Shown here one piece after another: positions 40,901-50,141 of a DNA stretch of 64,000 nucleotides (position 1 is its first letter; each line of letters opens with the position of its first letter). The translations under genes and the position numbers were made by a program. The notes beneath the pieces are model-generated. The model did no database searches, was not told the DNA's origin, and saw only the letters and a list, made by a program, of their open reading frames with translations. This DNA comes from Mya arenaria (taxonomy: Eukaryota; Mollusca; Bivalvia; Myida; Myidae). Location of the stretch: NCBI RefSeq assembly GCF_026914265.1, contig NC_069136.1:29727201-29791200 (forward strand). Direction: 5' to 3'.

Positions 40901-43900
40901 TTTGTTGTTTAACTAGCAATTACGCAATCAGGTTATTCTATTTAAATGATAACTCTTAGAGAATGATGATTTTGTTTAAATTTAAACACTTGGGTTTTTA
41001 AATTTTGGAGAAATCTAACTCAATCTTGAAGTTGAAAATTTGCATGGCAGGGTGGTGCTAAAATTAAGCTTCATGGCTAAAAGCATTAATAATGCTTTGA
41101 GAAATATGATTTTTTCGGCAGTTTTACTAAACATTTGAGATTTGCTCTATTAAGAATGATCTAATATGACTGAATTGAGGATTGATAAGCCTTTTTCTCA
41201 AAATGAAGGGTTTGGGAGGCTATTTCCCTGAAATATTAAGATCTTTAATGAAATGGGCAAATCATCCTTATGTTCTTACTTTGAGCACATCTGTCGGGTT
41301 GGCAAATGAGCTGGACACAATCCCTGCAACAATCCCGCAGAACACATTCACTGGTAACGATTCCTCTGAAATCACACAAAAAAAATGAAATAAAAATAAC
41401 TATACAAAATTGATTGGCTGAACATTATCAATGAGTAACAGGTCATGGCTCAGATTGGTTAAATTTGAGCTTTTTTCATTAATTTGTAAAAGCAATCACT
41501 TTTGTTTTACTGACCCATTCAAGATGGATTTTGACATGCACCAGTGCACTGAGGTTATACACTCTTGACATAAGTTTCATAAACTCCTGTACTTATGGAC
41601 CATATCACTTGCCGCTTATGAAAGAACAGATGGACAGATGGACAACACGAAATCTACATACCTTCACCAAAACTGAGTGCTGTATTAGGTATAAGATCAT
41701 AATTATCAATAGTATGTGATTGTTGTGTAATGTCTTAGAGTTATACAGATCATGTTTATTTTATGGTCATTCTAATCATTGTCTTTATTTATGTACACAT
41801 TAACACAAATAAGTCTATACAGGAAAGAAAGACTCAAAATCTGAGTGTCTGTGTTAAGTGCTTTTTGTTAAATTACAGCAGTTACAGTAATGAACAGGTC
41901 CCAATTTCGTTTAAACTGTAAATGAAGTCAAACAACTGCAATTCAGTCAGAAGGTTAATTGAAAAAATATATTTCATTTTTTCAATTTGTCACCAGTTCT
42001 TGGTAAATAAGCAATTTCCTTATAGAGAGGGAAAAGCATTGACGACTTCTTTAGTGCTATTTTAAGTAGGAAAAGTAGGCCACTTGAAAGCCTGAATTAT
42101 GTCATTACAGATGTGCCAGGCATCACAGGCCATCTTAAATAAGAACCACAAATCTATTGTTTTCTACAGTCATACACACATCTATAGTAAGGCCTAAAAA
42201 TGTTTGGTAGGAACAAATTTGTTTTTGTAAGAGCCTGAAACATAGATTTTAATCTTTTGGCCTGAACACACATTTAATAGAAAAACTAGCTGTCTGTTTT
42301 ATGTCTGAGTCAGGGTAGGCATACCTGGGGACAACACATCCTGAATGTCTGCTAGGCCAAGTGCATTTATGAGATCATACATGGTATTTCATGACGCTAC
42401 TGTGCATCTATTGCAGCTGTTAAATTGATTTTATTTCCCACTGTGTCATAAATTTATTGTAATTTCCATGAAATTATGTTTTCAATTAAAGGTGCATTTG
42501 GTATTCTTTGCTTTGTCACAGCAAGTTAAAAAAACAGAGCTGCTGGTCAAGGTAACTCATAGCTGATTTAGATGCAATTATTATCAACTTAGATGAGAAA
42601 TAAGGAAAACAGAAAAATGAGCAGTCCTCCATAATCAAAATTCAGGTTTTAGAGGAGAAGACCAGTATTTGACCGATTTACAATCTGAATGAACCTTGAC
42701 ACAAATTTTGATAGTTGGAACTATTTCAAACAATTTGAATACTCTGCATTCCAATGTTATTGATCCATTCAATATTATTGATCCAAACTTCAACACTAAA
42801 TCATTACTATTATTTTCATGGGTAGTGTAACAGTCCTTTATATTATGTTGGCAAAGCTTCAACACTTACACTGGCATCATGTCAAGGGATATGTTGTCAT
42901 TTGCAAATCCTTCTTAGTCCAAGTATTACGTTCTGAACTTTGGCTACAACACATATTGCTAAGACAAGATTGCAAGTATCTATTGACATCTTGGACTAAT
43001 TATAATTTTGTGAACTGATCAAATCCACATTAATGTGTTCAACAACAAGAAATGGAAGAAACTGGGGCTCTGGGATTGAATTTAATAAGAATTGAACAAG
43101 AGGGCCATGATGGCCCTAAAACGCTCACCTAAGCAAAGGGCCACAACTCTATGATAAAGTATTAATAACAAGAGCTGTCATAGTATGTGACGAATGCCCC
43201 CGAATGTGACATTGACCTGTGAACAAGGTCTGTACATGAAAAATTAATCTTGCATTTATGTGTCAAATACATATGGCAAGTTATTTTAAATTAGGGGCAT
43301 AATTTGAACAAACATTTACAAGCAATAGTGACTTTACATGTAAACTTGGCTAAAAATAGACTTCGCTCATGTAGACTTGGCTAAAAATAGGTTTAAGCGG
43401 CCATAATCCTACCTTGCTCATTTTCGGCAAACATGCGTTTCATGTAATGGTAGACACCAATTTTCACTGTGCCATAACTCGCCTGTCGCAGTAGTGCTGG
43501 TGCTATACTGAAATGGACCGTGAAAAAATGATATATTTCATCATTCAGGGACGCATTATTATGTATTACATAAAATCTGAGCGCTTTCACTGAACTGTGA
43601 AATCAATTGGCCAATACACTGAATGGAACCACTGATGCAAGTAAAAGTAAATGAGGACCAGCAGAGCATTGGCATTTAAAACTATTCTATCATACATAAA
43701 ATAATTCTTTATAATTTTTTTTTTTTTTTTGATATATCAATTGCACCGGTGAAACAGTTATGTAATGTAAGAATAATAAGACAAAAGAATTACTGCAGAC
43801 ATTTAAAACTACAGTTAATATTAATATTACAAAGTCAAATGAAGGTTTGATCCATTAATATATAGCTATACAAAAATCATAATGGCTGCCTTTGTCTGCC

Positions 43901-46900
43901 TTACCCCGAGTATAATGCTGTAAGACCCTCCTCTTTAAATATTCTTAAAAGAGCATGTATCATTCCATTGTACTTCACTTGTGACAGCTTGGCATCAATA
44001 CGCTGACCTTGAATTTGCAGACGAGTTTTTGTTGTGTCAATTGGAAATGTCCCTGTAACACAAGTAGATTAACAGGTCACAGTGAGTGAGAAACAGGTCA
44101 AACGGAGTGAGAGACCTTGTCACAAGGAGTGTGAGACGGGTCACACGGAGTGTGAGACAGGTCACACCGAGTGAGAGACATTGTCACAACGAGTGTAAGA
44201 CGGGTCACACCGAGTGAGAGACATTGTCACAACGAGTGTAAGACGGGTCACACCGAGTGAGAGACATTGTCACAACGAATGAGAGACAGGTCATAACGAG
44301 TGAGAGACGGGTCACACGGAGTGTGAGACAGGTCACACCGAGTGAGAGACATTGTCACAACGAGTGTAAGACGGGTCACACCGAGTGTGAGACGGGTCTC
44401 AATGAGTGAGAGATGGGTCACACCGAGTGTGAGGTGGGTCACACCGAGTGAGAGACGGGTCACACTGAGTGAGCTTTTGATAAATTATTCGAAATAGAAT
44501 GTTACAGTAAGGCTATCAATACTTATAGATAGTATATTTTTCAACCAAATAAATCATGAATCGGTTTGATGCTTCAAGGTTGAGAGGTTAGGAAAAGTAA
44601 GTCGGGTATGAGTATGTTATTGATTATGCTAAAATTATCTATGTTATTGATTATGCTAAAATTATCTGCATCACAACTTAAGAAATGTTTAAAACCAACA
44701 TATATATACAGGCATTTTTTCTAATCAGCTCAATGATTTGGTGACATCAGGAGTAAATTCATTAACTTATTGAAGGACTTTGTAAATAAAAGTAATGTCT
44801 GGACTGAACCTATTTTAAAATGATTTCTTTTTCATATCAATACGCAGAAACAAGATGAACAAAAGTTATAAACCTTTTGAACTATTTGCATACCTTGGGT
44901 CAAAAAGTGTAAATGAACTTGTTCACTCTTAAACATCATGATTGTAAACAGATAGCATACATCAAACATCCTATCAAATTATCTCTAGTGAACAACTGTG
45001 TATACATGTAACATAGATGTGACAGCAAGCTCTAGCAGCAGCAAGGTCAATGTGTCATATACTTTTATTATGATTTCAAATACAATATTTTTGTCATTAC
45101 TGTTATATGAAATAAGTTGCACTAAGGTACCTAGATAGAACATAGAACTAAATATGGCATTCAACCATGTTGCACTACATTTACATGTGTAAACTGACAT
45201 GAACTGTAATTTGATGGAACCCACTTTCCTTGGCATAAACACTCTCTCATCCTCCTTGGCCCATCGGTGGACAGAGGAATTACGATTGACGCATTACTGG
45301 GAGGTGTTAACACTAGTGTTTGAAAATCGGACTCCATTTGCTATCGATAATCGAATCGAATCGGACCAGGCATTTTGATTTACTATCGGACAATAATCGA
45401 ATGTTCATAATATCAGTAAGGAATACATTCTTAATACATAGTATCATCATGATTATTTAAATGGTTAAACCTGAAATCAGTACGTGTGATGATATAGTCA
45501 TGCTTTTTGCAACAGTTAGTAAATTCCCATATCCTTTTACTGTCTTTAACAATAATCGAATGTTCATAATATCAGTAAGGAATACATTCTTAATACATAG
45601 TATCATCATGATTATTTAAATGGTTAAACCTGAAATCAGTACATGTGATGATATAGTCATGCTTTTTGCAACAGTTAGTAAATTCCCATATCCTTTTACT
45701 GTCTTTAATAATTTAACGAAACAACATAACAACTTAACACAGACTTAATAAAAGCACATTAATTGCAAAATGATGCACACCGAATCAAGTAAGTTATGTT
45801 AAAATTTTATCCATGTAAAAGCATATTAAATATCTGTGAACAAGCTTAACATTCAAGTACCTGTATATTGAACATTTCATTAGAATATCTTTATTTCATC
45901 AAGCATTCAACAAAAGAGTAAATTAGTTAATTGCAAACGATATCAAAACAGGTTTTAAAATCAGAATGCATCGAGCCGGGATCCCTGGTATTTACAGGTA
46001 AGACTGGACACACTACATCATAGAGACAGGTTATTGGAGAAAGTTTTATGAAATATATAAACAATTAAAACAATTTATAATTTTGGAAGAGTTTGTAAGC
46101 TTTTAAGCAAAAGTGTTTACATTCACCGAAATGGTGTAAGACAGTGACCTCCCTTGATAAAAAGGAACTCAACGAGAATTTAGCGGAAGGAAAAAATGAC
46201 ATTTACTGGATTTTTACCGCAAAACAAAAAATACGTAGTTTACCTGAAGTAACATGAGCAACATTGATTGTGACAACCACTATCAATTATCGCCGACATA
46301 GCACTGTCAGCGACGATTTTTCGATAGTACTCGATTATCGTTTCATCACTAGTTAACACCACAAAACTCGGCAGAAACTGATCTCCTTGAGTATCTTAAT
46401 TTGTTTCAGTTATTTGAATACTTTTCCTCATGGTGTTGTTTCAATATTTTTTCAGAATATGACTGGTAAACGGAGCGCAATATAGACCTGTTGATGCCCA
46501 TTTTTATTTTTAAATGCATTTATTTTAAGTAACCCATTTGCCTTAAAGTCCCAGTATCTTTAAGCAATGTTAACTAACTTTATTGTTTGTATATTATCCA
46601 ATCCCTTCCTTTACCCTTTTCAACCCCTGTTTATTAAACAATAAAAATGCATTTATCACAGTAACAAATATGCCCCAAAACCAAAAGTATAATCTAAATT
46701 TAGCATGTGCAATGTCTTGTCAAAAACTGCATATCACATGACTTTCATGCTGCTAAAAATACTACATTGCTTTTGATACTAATTAATTCCATTTTTTTAC
46801 TATGAAGTACAAATGTACGAGGGTTGTCCGGAAAGTTTTGAGACTGTGTCTATATTTCAAAATGTTTTTAATATAAATCAAGAAACAATACACAGCTGTG

Positions 46901-48780
46901 TATATAGACTATTCACGAGTTTCCTTTTGAAAAATAAAAATAAATAATATCAAATAAAGGAAGGAAATGGTTGTCAAGACAACCCATCTAGCGCTTCACG
47001 GAGTACTTTGAAATTGACGTTTTCTGAAAATTGTTTACAATTCATATATACTACTCCGTCTGAATAATAGACATCAAAACGTCACGTAAAAACATATGAC
47101 AACAGTATAACGTCAGCTGCATCACTAAGCAAATTATTGACGCAATCTAACAGTAGACATGGTTGTAACGATCAGCGGAAGTAGAGAGGTATTTCGAAGA
47201 TGTCAGGAAAAAAAACAATGTTAACGTCACGCACGGAGCAGCGCGCTATGATCAAACACTGTGTTCGCGGCGGAATAACTCCTACAAATACCTATACGTT
47301 TCTAACACGGAATAAATCAAAGCCAACATGTTCAAGGGCTTTGGTATTTCGTTGTTATGGATGTTTCAGTGACGAGCATGGAAATGTGTGCGATTAGAAG
47401 CGGTCGGCAGACCGTCAGTCGTGAGTGAAATTGACGTAAATTCAGTGCAGGACATGTTACAAGAAGACTGGCGGAGGACAGTGAGGGAAATTGACGAATT
47501 CGTTCAGCTAAAAAGAACACTTGTTTATAATATCATAAAAGAGTGGTACGGACAGATATTCAAGCAATGAGTTGATTTTCACCGTAAGTGTGTACGTGCA
47601 GAAGGAGCGTATTTTGAAAAACTGTAAATGACGTGATAAATGTCAGACAACGAAGTGCTCCGTGGCTTGTAACCTGTACTTTTTGTAATGTTTGTTGTAT
47701 ACGTTCACTTCGTAGTATATTGTTGAAATTTTCAGGATTTGTTTATACGAGATACAATTGACAGCTGATAAAATTTTAATTGCATCCTATGAGTGGTAAT
47801 TTTTTTATGAATGCAGTCTCAAAACTTTCCGGACAACCCTCGTAATTGGTTTAAAAACATTTAAAAAAAAATAATAATCATACTTCCACTATTATTTTCA
47901 TAAAACATTTTAATTGAATGCTTAATTATATTCATTTGAAGAAAAGGTAGTTAATAAGACAATTGTATTGGCAGATAAAATCGTCAATTTTTCACTTAAC
48001 TATTATGTAGAATGCAGAAACACAAATGATATGTACATATACATGTGTATATTAATGAAATAATGACAGAAATAATCTTCACACTTACATAGTACTCAAC
48101 ATCTCCATTACTCCAATCCAATTAAGTTCTCAACAACTAAACACAGTAAGAGTATGAGGTAACAATGATAAAAGAACAACACTCGCTATGGTGTTATATT
48201 TTAATAATATGGAATCAACAGGCAAGTTAAAATGCTGATGTTAAACCAACAAATATGAGTTTAAAGGTAAATAAATATCTGAACGAAATAGAGATGAACT
48301 TTTATGGAATATGTTCTTTTTATCAAAAAAAAAGAAAGAAAAATGAACGGATGTGCGAATGTTTTGACTTATATTTTATAAACAAAATCACTTAACATGT
48401 AATTATTTAATATCAACAGTAGCAATGCATTAAATGAGGTCAATAAATCAATACAATCCAGCTATCACAGGCACTACAGGTTATTTAACCCTCTGCAGAA
48501 AACAAGCAACTTGCAGATTTTGGCGTAGAACGGGTAATGTACACTGTGGAATTCTGCAATTTACTTGTAAAACCAGCAGAGTGACCAAGGAAAATGGAAG
48601 TTCCACGTGGAGTGGACAGTGGGGCTTCTCAGTGTTTGGGCTTAAAATGTACATTTAATAAGGAACTTGACAGAAACATCACCGTCTGTTGAATGAAAAT
48701 TATTACCAACCACATTCAGCTGTTACTGATGCAAGTCCTCCATAAACAAAGGGTTCCCAGGAGATCTTTCTTTGCCCCAT
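19789..48780 (-). CDS. SLC25A30: Mitochondrial carrier, UCP5/KMCP1 type (SLC25A14/SLC25A30), complete CDS in nine exons
   Basis: Nine exons join with matching phases into 909 nt (302 residues plus stop); human SLC25A30 is about 291 residues. Coding exons: 48780-48711, 44052-43905, 43507-43413, 41365-41280, 38264-38166, 37928-37804, 34082-34022, 27505-27404, 19911-19789. The three carrier signatures PIDTTK (27-32), PTDVLK (128-133) and PVDVVK (223-228) are spaced about 100 residues apart, as expected for three repeats of two membrane helices. [16 protein letters not shown] and [18 protein letters not shown] are hallmarks of the UCP5/KMCP1 branch. These proteins sit in the mitochondrial inner membrane; transport of small anions and mild proton leak are reported for the branch, and the substrate here is not readable. 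The start is the ATG at 48780 ([15 protein letters not shown]). The exon is open upstream to its acceptor, so non-coding 5' exons probably exist. SLC25A14 versus SLC25A30 cannot be separated; this may be the single invertebrate co-orthologue. Confidence 0.93.
20363..24868. repeat. 30-bp minisatellite, zone 1 (about 150 units, intronic)
   Basis: The unit reads tatcatgact, atagtgtggt, gtcatgtggg. From about 20820 to 24868 the register is strictly 30 bp (about 135 units). The first 450 bases are older-looking and irregular. Variation is confined to a few positions: catgact/cttgaat/cattact, atagtg/atattg, gtgg/gtag, and catgtggg/catgttgg/caggtagg. Because 30 is divisible by three and the unit lacks stops in several frames, it produces open frames of more than 1000 codons on both strands; these are not genes. 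It lies in the last intron of the carrier gene. Confidence 0.97.
24869..25588. repeat. Compound minisatellite, zone 2 (44-bp and 74-bp units)
   Basis: The 30-bp unit is followed by a 14-bp partial copy, tagtgtcatgtggg, giving 44-bp units and, where two 30-bp units precede it, 74-bp units. Local variants (gtgtgatgtc, catgatta) repeat among neighbours, showing local amplification. Confidence 0.92.
25589..26760. repeat. 22-bp minisatellite, zone 3 (about 53 units)
   Basis: The unit is gggtgttatgtgtgtatcat with gt or ga following. It shares tatcatg and catgtggg with the 30-bp unit, so it looks derived from it by losing the central actatag part. Units alternate gagggtgtt, gtgggtgtt and gtgggtttt. 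Confidence 0.92.
26761..27190. repeat. Degenerate edge of the minisatellite
   Basis: Phrases such as gtatcatgtgggtatcatgt and atgtgggtgtcatttggg persist without fixed spacing, the usual decay at the edge of an array. Confidence 0.8.
27404..27505 (-). CDS. SLC25A30: Carrier coding exon 8
   Basis: Between gtttcag and GTAAGG, 34 whole codons. Starts TRLMNQR (human TRMMNQR) and ends SSMDCLLT. The loop between (residues about 236-253) is longer than in vertebrates, which explains part of the 302-residue length. Confidence 0.92.
27506..28901. other. Carrier intron, no gene recognised
   Basis: AT-rich. At 28529-28665 a segment starting tgttgcatgatgg and ending with tcaataaagcac and caaccaacca has LTR-like ends and a poly(A)-like hexamer, but no target duplication was found. 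Confidence 0.4.
28902..31066. mobile_element. Repeat element with 'gctcacctga' start and hairpin end, split by a pogo-like insertion
   Basis: Starts 'aagtgggcccagatggccct' and 'tcgctcacctga', ends 'atcacaatagctcaccc' plus a hairpin (AACACTCAAGTGCTCAGTTGAGCTAAC). The phrase 'ttattttgaaatctggccag' occurs at 29270 and again at 30818, on either side of the insertion at 29508-30491, which shows tandem core units. Confidence 0.65.
29508..30491 (+). mobile_element. pogo/Tigger-like DNA transposon remnant (984 bp)
   Basis: The TIRs are CAGTGGAAACTCACTAAACC at both ends (the right one as complement), flanked by TA at 29506-29507 and 30492-30493. Further copies of 'ctaaaccgga' lie inside each end. A short frame at about 30020-30129 ends in QTTLDTFFK and a stop, the C-terminal PCNA-binding (PIP-like, QxxLxxFF) motif known in pogo-type transposases. 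The DNA-binding and DDE parts are absent. It is an internally deleted copy of an autonomous element. Confidence 0.8.
31067..31735. mobile_element. Tandem-core repeat with 'ttatacgcccgaag' inverted ends
   Basis: CATTATACGCCCGAAG near 31090 is mirrored by CTTCGGGCGTATAA near 31711. Between them are about three units of 135-160 bp, marked by 'aattgctaacg' or 'tttgctaacg' at 31213, 31348, 31509 and 31655, plus an 11-base C run. It ends in 'gacagacggacagacgatgg', a common close of bivalve repeats. Confidence 0.65.
31736..34021. other. Carrier intron, no gene; one repeat fragment
   Basis: AT-rich. At 33433-33665 'aagagcaccttgggctgcc' to 'gacaccgaggctatgac' looks like another short repeat of the 'aacaagagcacc' group. 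A short TA microsatellite lies near 32985. Confidence 0.45.
34022..34082 (-). CDS. SLC25A30: Carrier coding exon 7
   Basis: A 61-nt exon between gttttcag and GTAATT. Codes [20 protein letters not shown], the fifth helix and third signature. The human paralogue reads [20 protein letters not shown]. Confidence 0.94.
34285..35123. mobile_element. TIR element with TA target site (839 bp)
   Basis: The ends are CAGTAAAACTGCGATCGCTC and the complement of CAGTAAAACTGCGGTCGTTC; TA flanks are at 34283-34284 and 35124-35125. 'ctcgaacgac' phrases form subterminal repeats. There is no transposase. It lies in the carrier intron between exons 7 and 8. Confidence 0.8.
35390..35660. repeat. Short repeat fragment ('aacaagagcagtaacagatg' type)
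   Basis: 'cttgaacaagagcagtaaca' followed by 'gggcgataactcaaaaaaat' resembles the start of common bivalve repeats. Its right boundary is unclear. Confidence 0.4.
35812..36966. mobile_element. TIR element with 'cgactataag' ends (about 1.15 kb)
   Basis: The left end CCATATTTCCTCGACTATAAG and the right end (complement) CGTATTTTCCCGACTATAAG are imperfect inverted repeats; 'gtcttata' phrases recur inside both ends. The target duplication is unclear. No transposase frame is seen. A three-copy 36-bp repeat lies inside. Confidence 0.65.
36050..36155. repeat. 36-bp tandem repeat, three copies
   Basis: 'cttctaattggcaaacgctt' plus 'gttatcggtccaaaca' repeats three times with one difference (aatgc in the first copy). 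Confidence 0.9.
36990..37320. repeat. Fragment of the 'gaccttgacctttga' repeat family
   Basis: 'tgaccttgacctttgatgta' and 'tgacctagtgacctagtttt' match the blocks near 16440 and 58190. Confidence 0.55.
37804..37928 (-). CDS. SLC25A30: Carrier coding exon 6
   Basis: Between tatcag and GTATGT. Codes [20 protein letters not shown] and continues to MGDTKETHF; the split valine codon (GT|G) joins exon 7. Confidence 0.94.
38166..38264 (-). CDS. SLC25A30: Carrier coding exon 5
   Basis: Between ttgtcag and GTATGT, 33 whole codons. Codes [13 protein letters not shown] to [11 protein letters not shown]. The next intron is only 237 bases, and the two exons plus intron leave a partly open frame. Confidence 0.94.
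38757..39205. repeat. 24-bp minisatellite, about 18 copies
   Basis: The unit is aatcaactgaccaccagtca plus cagg. The first third is more diverged than the centre. It is open on both strands and reads as an eight-residue repeat (IPVTGGQL on the minus strand), but it lies in an intron of the carrier gene and has no splice support. Confidence 0.92.
39206..41279. other. Carrier intron, nothing recognised
   Basis: AT-rich intronic DNA without visible TIR or tandem structure. Confidence 0.45.
41280..41365 (-). CDS. SLC25A30: Carrier coding exon 4
   Basis: Between atttcag and GTAAGA. Codes [20 protein letters not shown] and the end of the second signature (VLK). Confidence 0.93.
41366..43412. other. 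Carrier intron, one repeat start
   Basis: Mostly featureless. At 43093-43130 'aacaagagggccatgatggc' and 'cgctcacct' mark the truncated start of the same repeat type as at 16190. Confidence 0.45.
43413..43507 (-). CDS. SLC25A30: Carrier coding exon 3
   Basis: Between atttcag and GTAGGA. Codes [20 protein letters not shown], the second helix of repeat 1, then [10 protein letters not shown]. Confidence 0.92.
43905..44052 (-). CDS. SLC25A30: Carrier coding exon 2
   Basis: Between gttacag and GTAAGG. Codes [17 protein letters not shown], the first carrier signature, and ends in [10 protein letters not shown], the matrix-loop motif. Confidence 0.93.
44075..44475. repeat. 21-bp minisatellite, about 19 copies
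   Basis: The unit is agacgggtcacaccgagtga plus g, interspersed with a variant agacattgtcacaacgagtg. The two variants alternate in blocks (for example 44160-44280). It starts about 25 bases upstream of carrier coding exon 2, inside the intron. Confidence 0.92.
45314..46351. mobile_element. hAT-like non-autonomous element (1038 bp)
   Basis: The ends are TAGTG ... CACTA, with longer weak similarity (TAGTGTTTGAAAA versus TAGTGATGAAACG). The flanks carry a perfect 8-bp duplication, GTTAACAC, at 45306-45313 and 46352-46359. TIRs starting TAGNG and 8-bp duplications are hAT features. 'atcgataatcgaatcgaatcg' near the left end is mirrored by 'ctcgattatcg' at the right. No transposase is visible. Confidence 0.82.
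45391..45708. repeat. 159-bp direct duplication inside the hAT-like element
   Basis: 45391-45549 repeats at 45550-45708 with one clear difference (gtacgtg versus gtacatg). The near identity makes it a young event. Confidence 0.93.
46818..47842 (+). mobile_element. mariner-like transposon remnant (1025 bp)
   Basis: The TIRs are a perfect 29 bp beginning CGAGGGTTGTCCGGAAAG, flanked by TA (46816-46817 and 47843-47844). Inside, 47200-47397 and 47388-47570 keep two pieces of the transposase N-terminus in different frames: an N-terminal helix-turn-helix ([15 protein letters not shown]) and a second one after [10 protein letters not shown] with [17 protein letters not shown]. The catalytic DD(D/E) region is deleted. 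It lies in the intron before carrier coding exon 2. Confidence 0.88.
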
Positions 48781-48830
48781 TAAACAGCGGAGGTATCCAA
48801 GGTACAAAGATGTTGGTCTTAGAAGTGAGT
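48711..48830 (-). CDS. SLC25A30: Carrier coding exon 1 (start codon at 48780-48778)
   Basis: Acceptor gttttcag ends at 48831. The 50 nt before the ATG are open but probably 5' UTR. Codes residues 1-23 and the first base of codon 24, including [16 protein letters not shown]. The donor is G|GTTGGT, less standard than the others; the alternative GTAATA four bases on would break the phase. Confidence 0.88.
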
Positions 48831-49706
48831 CTGAAAACAATAATACACTATGTCACTATGTACTTATAATGTGACTGTATATGCAGTTTTGAGGCTTTAG
48901 TCGAGCATTAATATATCATGATGAGCTTGATAAAAGAAACAAACAATACTGAGTGTACATATATATAAATATTGTAATGCAGACAAGGTTTTTTGCTCTA
49001 AACATTGTTTTACATCAAAATTTTAAACATTTCAAGCTCTGATGGTTTCTTCATGGAGCTTGATTCATTTAACAGGTCTGATCAAAGTGAATCGGTGTAA
49101 ATTTTGATACCCTGATGTGGAACTCATAGTGACAAGTCATATCATCTTAAAATAAATACAGTTCTGTGGTCCAGTGGTTTAACACTTCAACAACATACTG
49201 CTTAGGCCTAATGGAGACAGTACATACATATTAAATTTTGGAACACTTCACGCGGGCCAAACAAAATGCCTTTATTGCTCAACAACAGTGCACTTCTTGC
49301 CGAACTACCACTTTTTGTTTTACTCAGTGGAGTTCCTGCATTCCGGACATGAAATCTTATTTACCGCTATCAGCTTTCCTCGGCGTTTACATTCTCACAC
49401 CCTCCGATCAGCGGACCAAAGAATTACCATCGCCACGTTACTCTGAGGTGTAAACACCTTGAAACTCTCAACCGATTAGAATCTCCGACTGTACATGTAT
49501 CTTATTCTCTTAAATCTATATATATGAATACTTTTCTCTAATTGTGTTGTTTCAATATTTTTCAGACTAGCACATAAACGATTGGTAATTCTTTAACGGC
49601 ACTCAAATTCAATATACATGTATATGTCCATGTCCAATTTAGATCCAATTCTAATGCATTATTATGTATCTAACTTATTTGACTTTAGTCCCAGTATCTT
49701 AAGTAC

Positions 49707-50141
49707 CAGGGCTTCCATTAAGAATTTAAACCTGGAAGTATGAACTCCCTTTCCATCAATTTTGGAAGTTTTTAACTGAAATTTGGAAGTTTAAGTCTCC
49801 CGAAAACAGTATCTTTTTCCACTTTCTTCAACTAGTATGTTAAAAATCAAATAATATAACCTGCCAAATTCTACGCCTTATATTATAATACTTCAATTTA
49901 CTGAAACACTGATTGAAATTGTGACCATAAAACTTTTATGGTCACAATTTCAATCAGTGTTTCAGTAATAGTAAAAGTAATATTGACACAGGTTTTGATA
50001 TTTTGAACTTCCAAGCTTTCATTTTTGGAAGTTTTCTTGAAAATTATGGAAGTTTTTGTACTCCCAAGGAATCAACTTTGGAAGTTTTAACCCATTTCTA
50101 AGGAGTAATATACATCCAAACTTCCTTTAACGGAAGCCCTG
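49707..50141. mobile_element. TIR element CAGGGCTTCC (435 bp)
   Basis: The ends are CAGGGCTTCCATTAA and the complement of CAGGGCTTCCGTTAA. A direct repeat AAGTAC flanks it (49701-49706, 50142-50147). Many 'ttggaagttt' phrases in both orientations form subterminal repeats. CAGGG ends resemble hAT, but the visible target duplication is 6 bp instead of 8. Confidence 0.75.
49898..49968. repeat. 71-bp perfect palindrome
   Basis: Arms of 35 bp (49898-49932 and 49934-49968), starting TTACTGAAACACTGATTG, are perfectly complementary around a single central C. It lies inside the CAGGGCTTCC element. Confidence 0.95.

Larger units (their letters stand above)
45235..48265. repeat. Segmental duplication, copy 1
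   Basis: Matches copy 2 (49400-50760) in order and orientation. Paired blocks include 46425-46455 with 49538-49567, 46655-46815 with 50235-50390, 48003-48030 with 50603-50630, and 48145-48245 with 50665-50760. Similarity is about three quarters to four fifths by eye. Copy 1 is enlarged by the hAT-like and mariner insertions. Confidence 0.8.
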
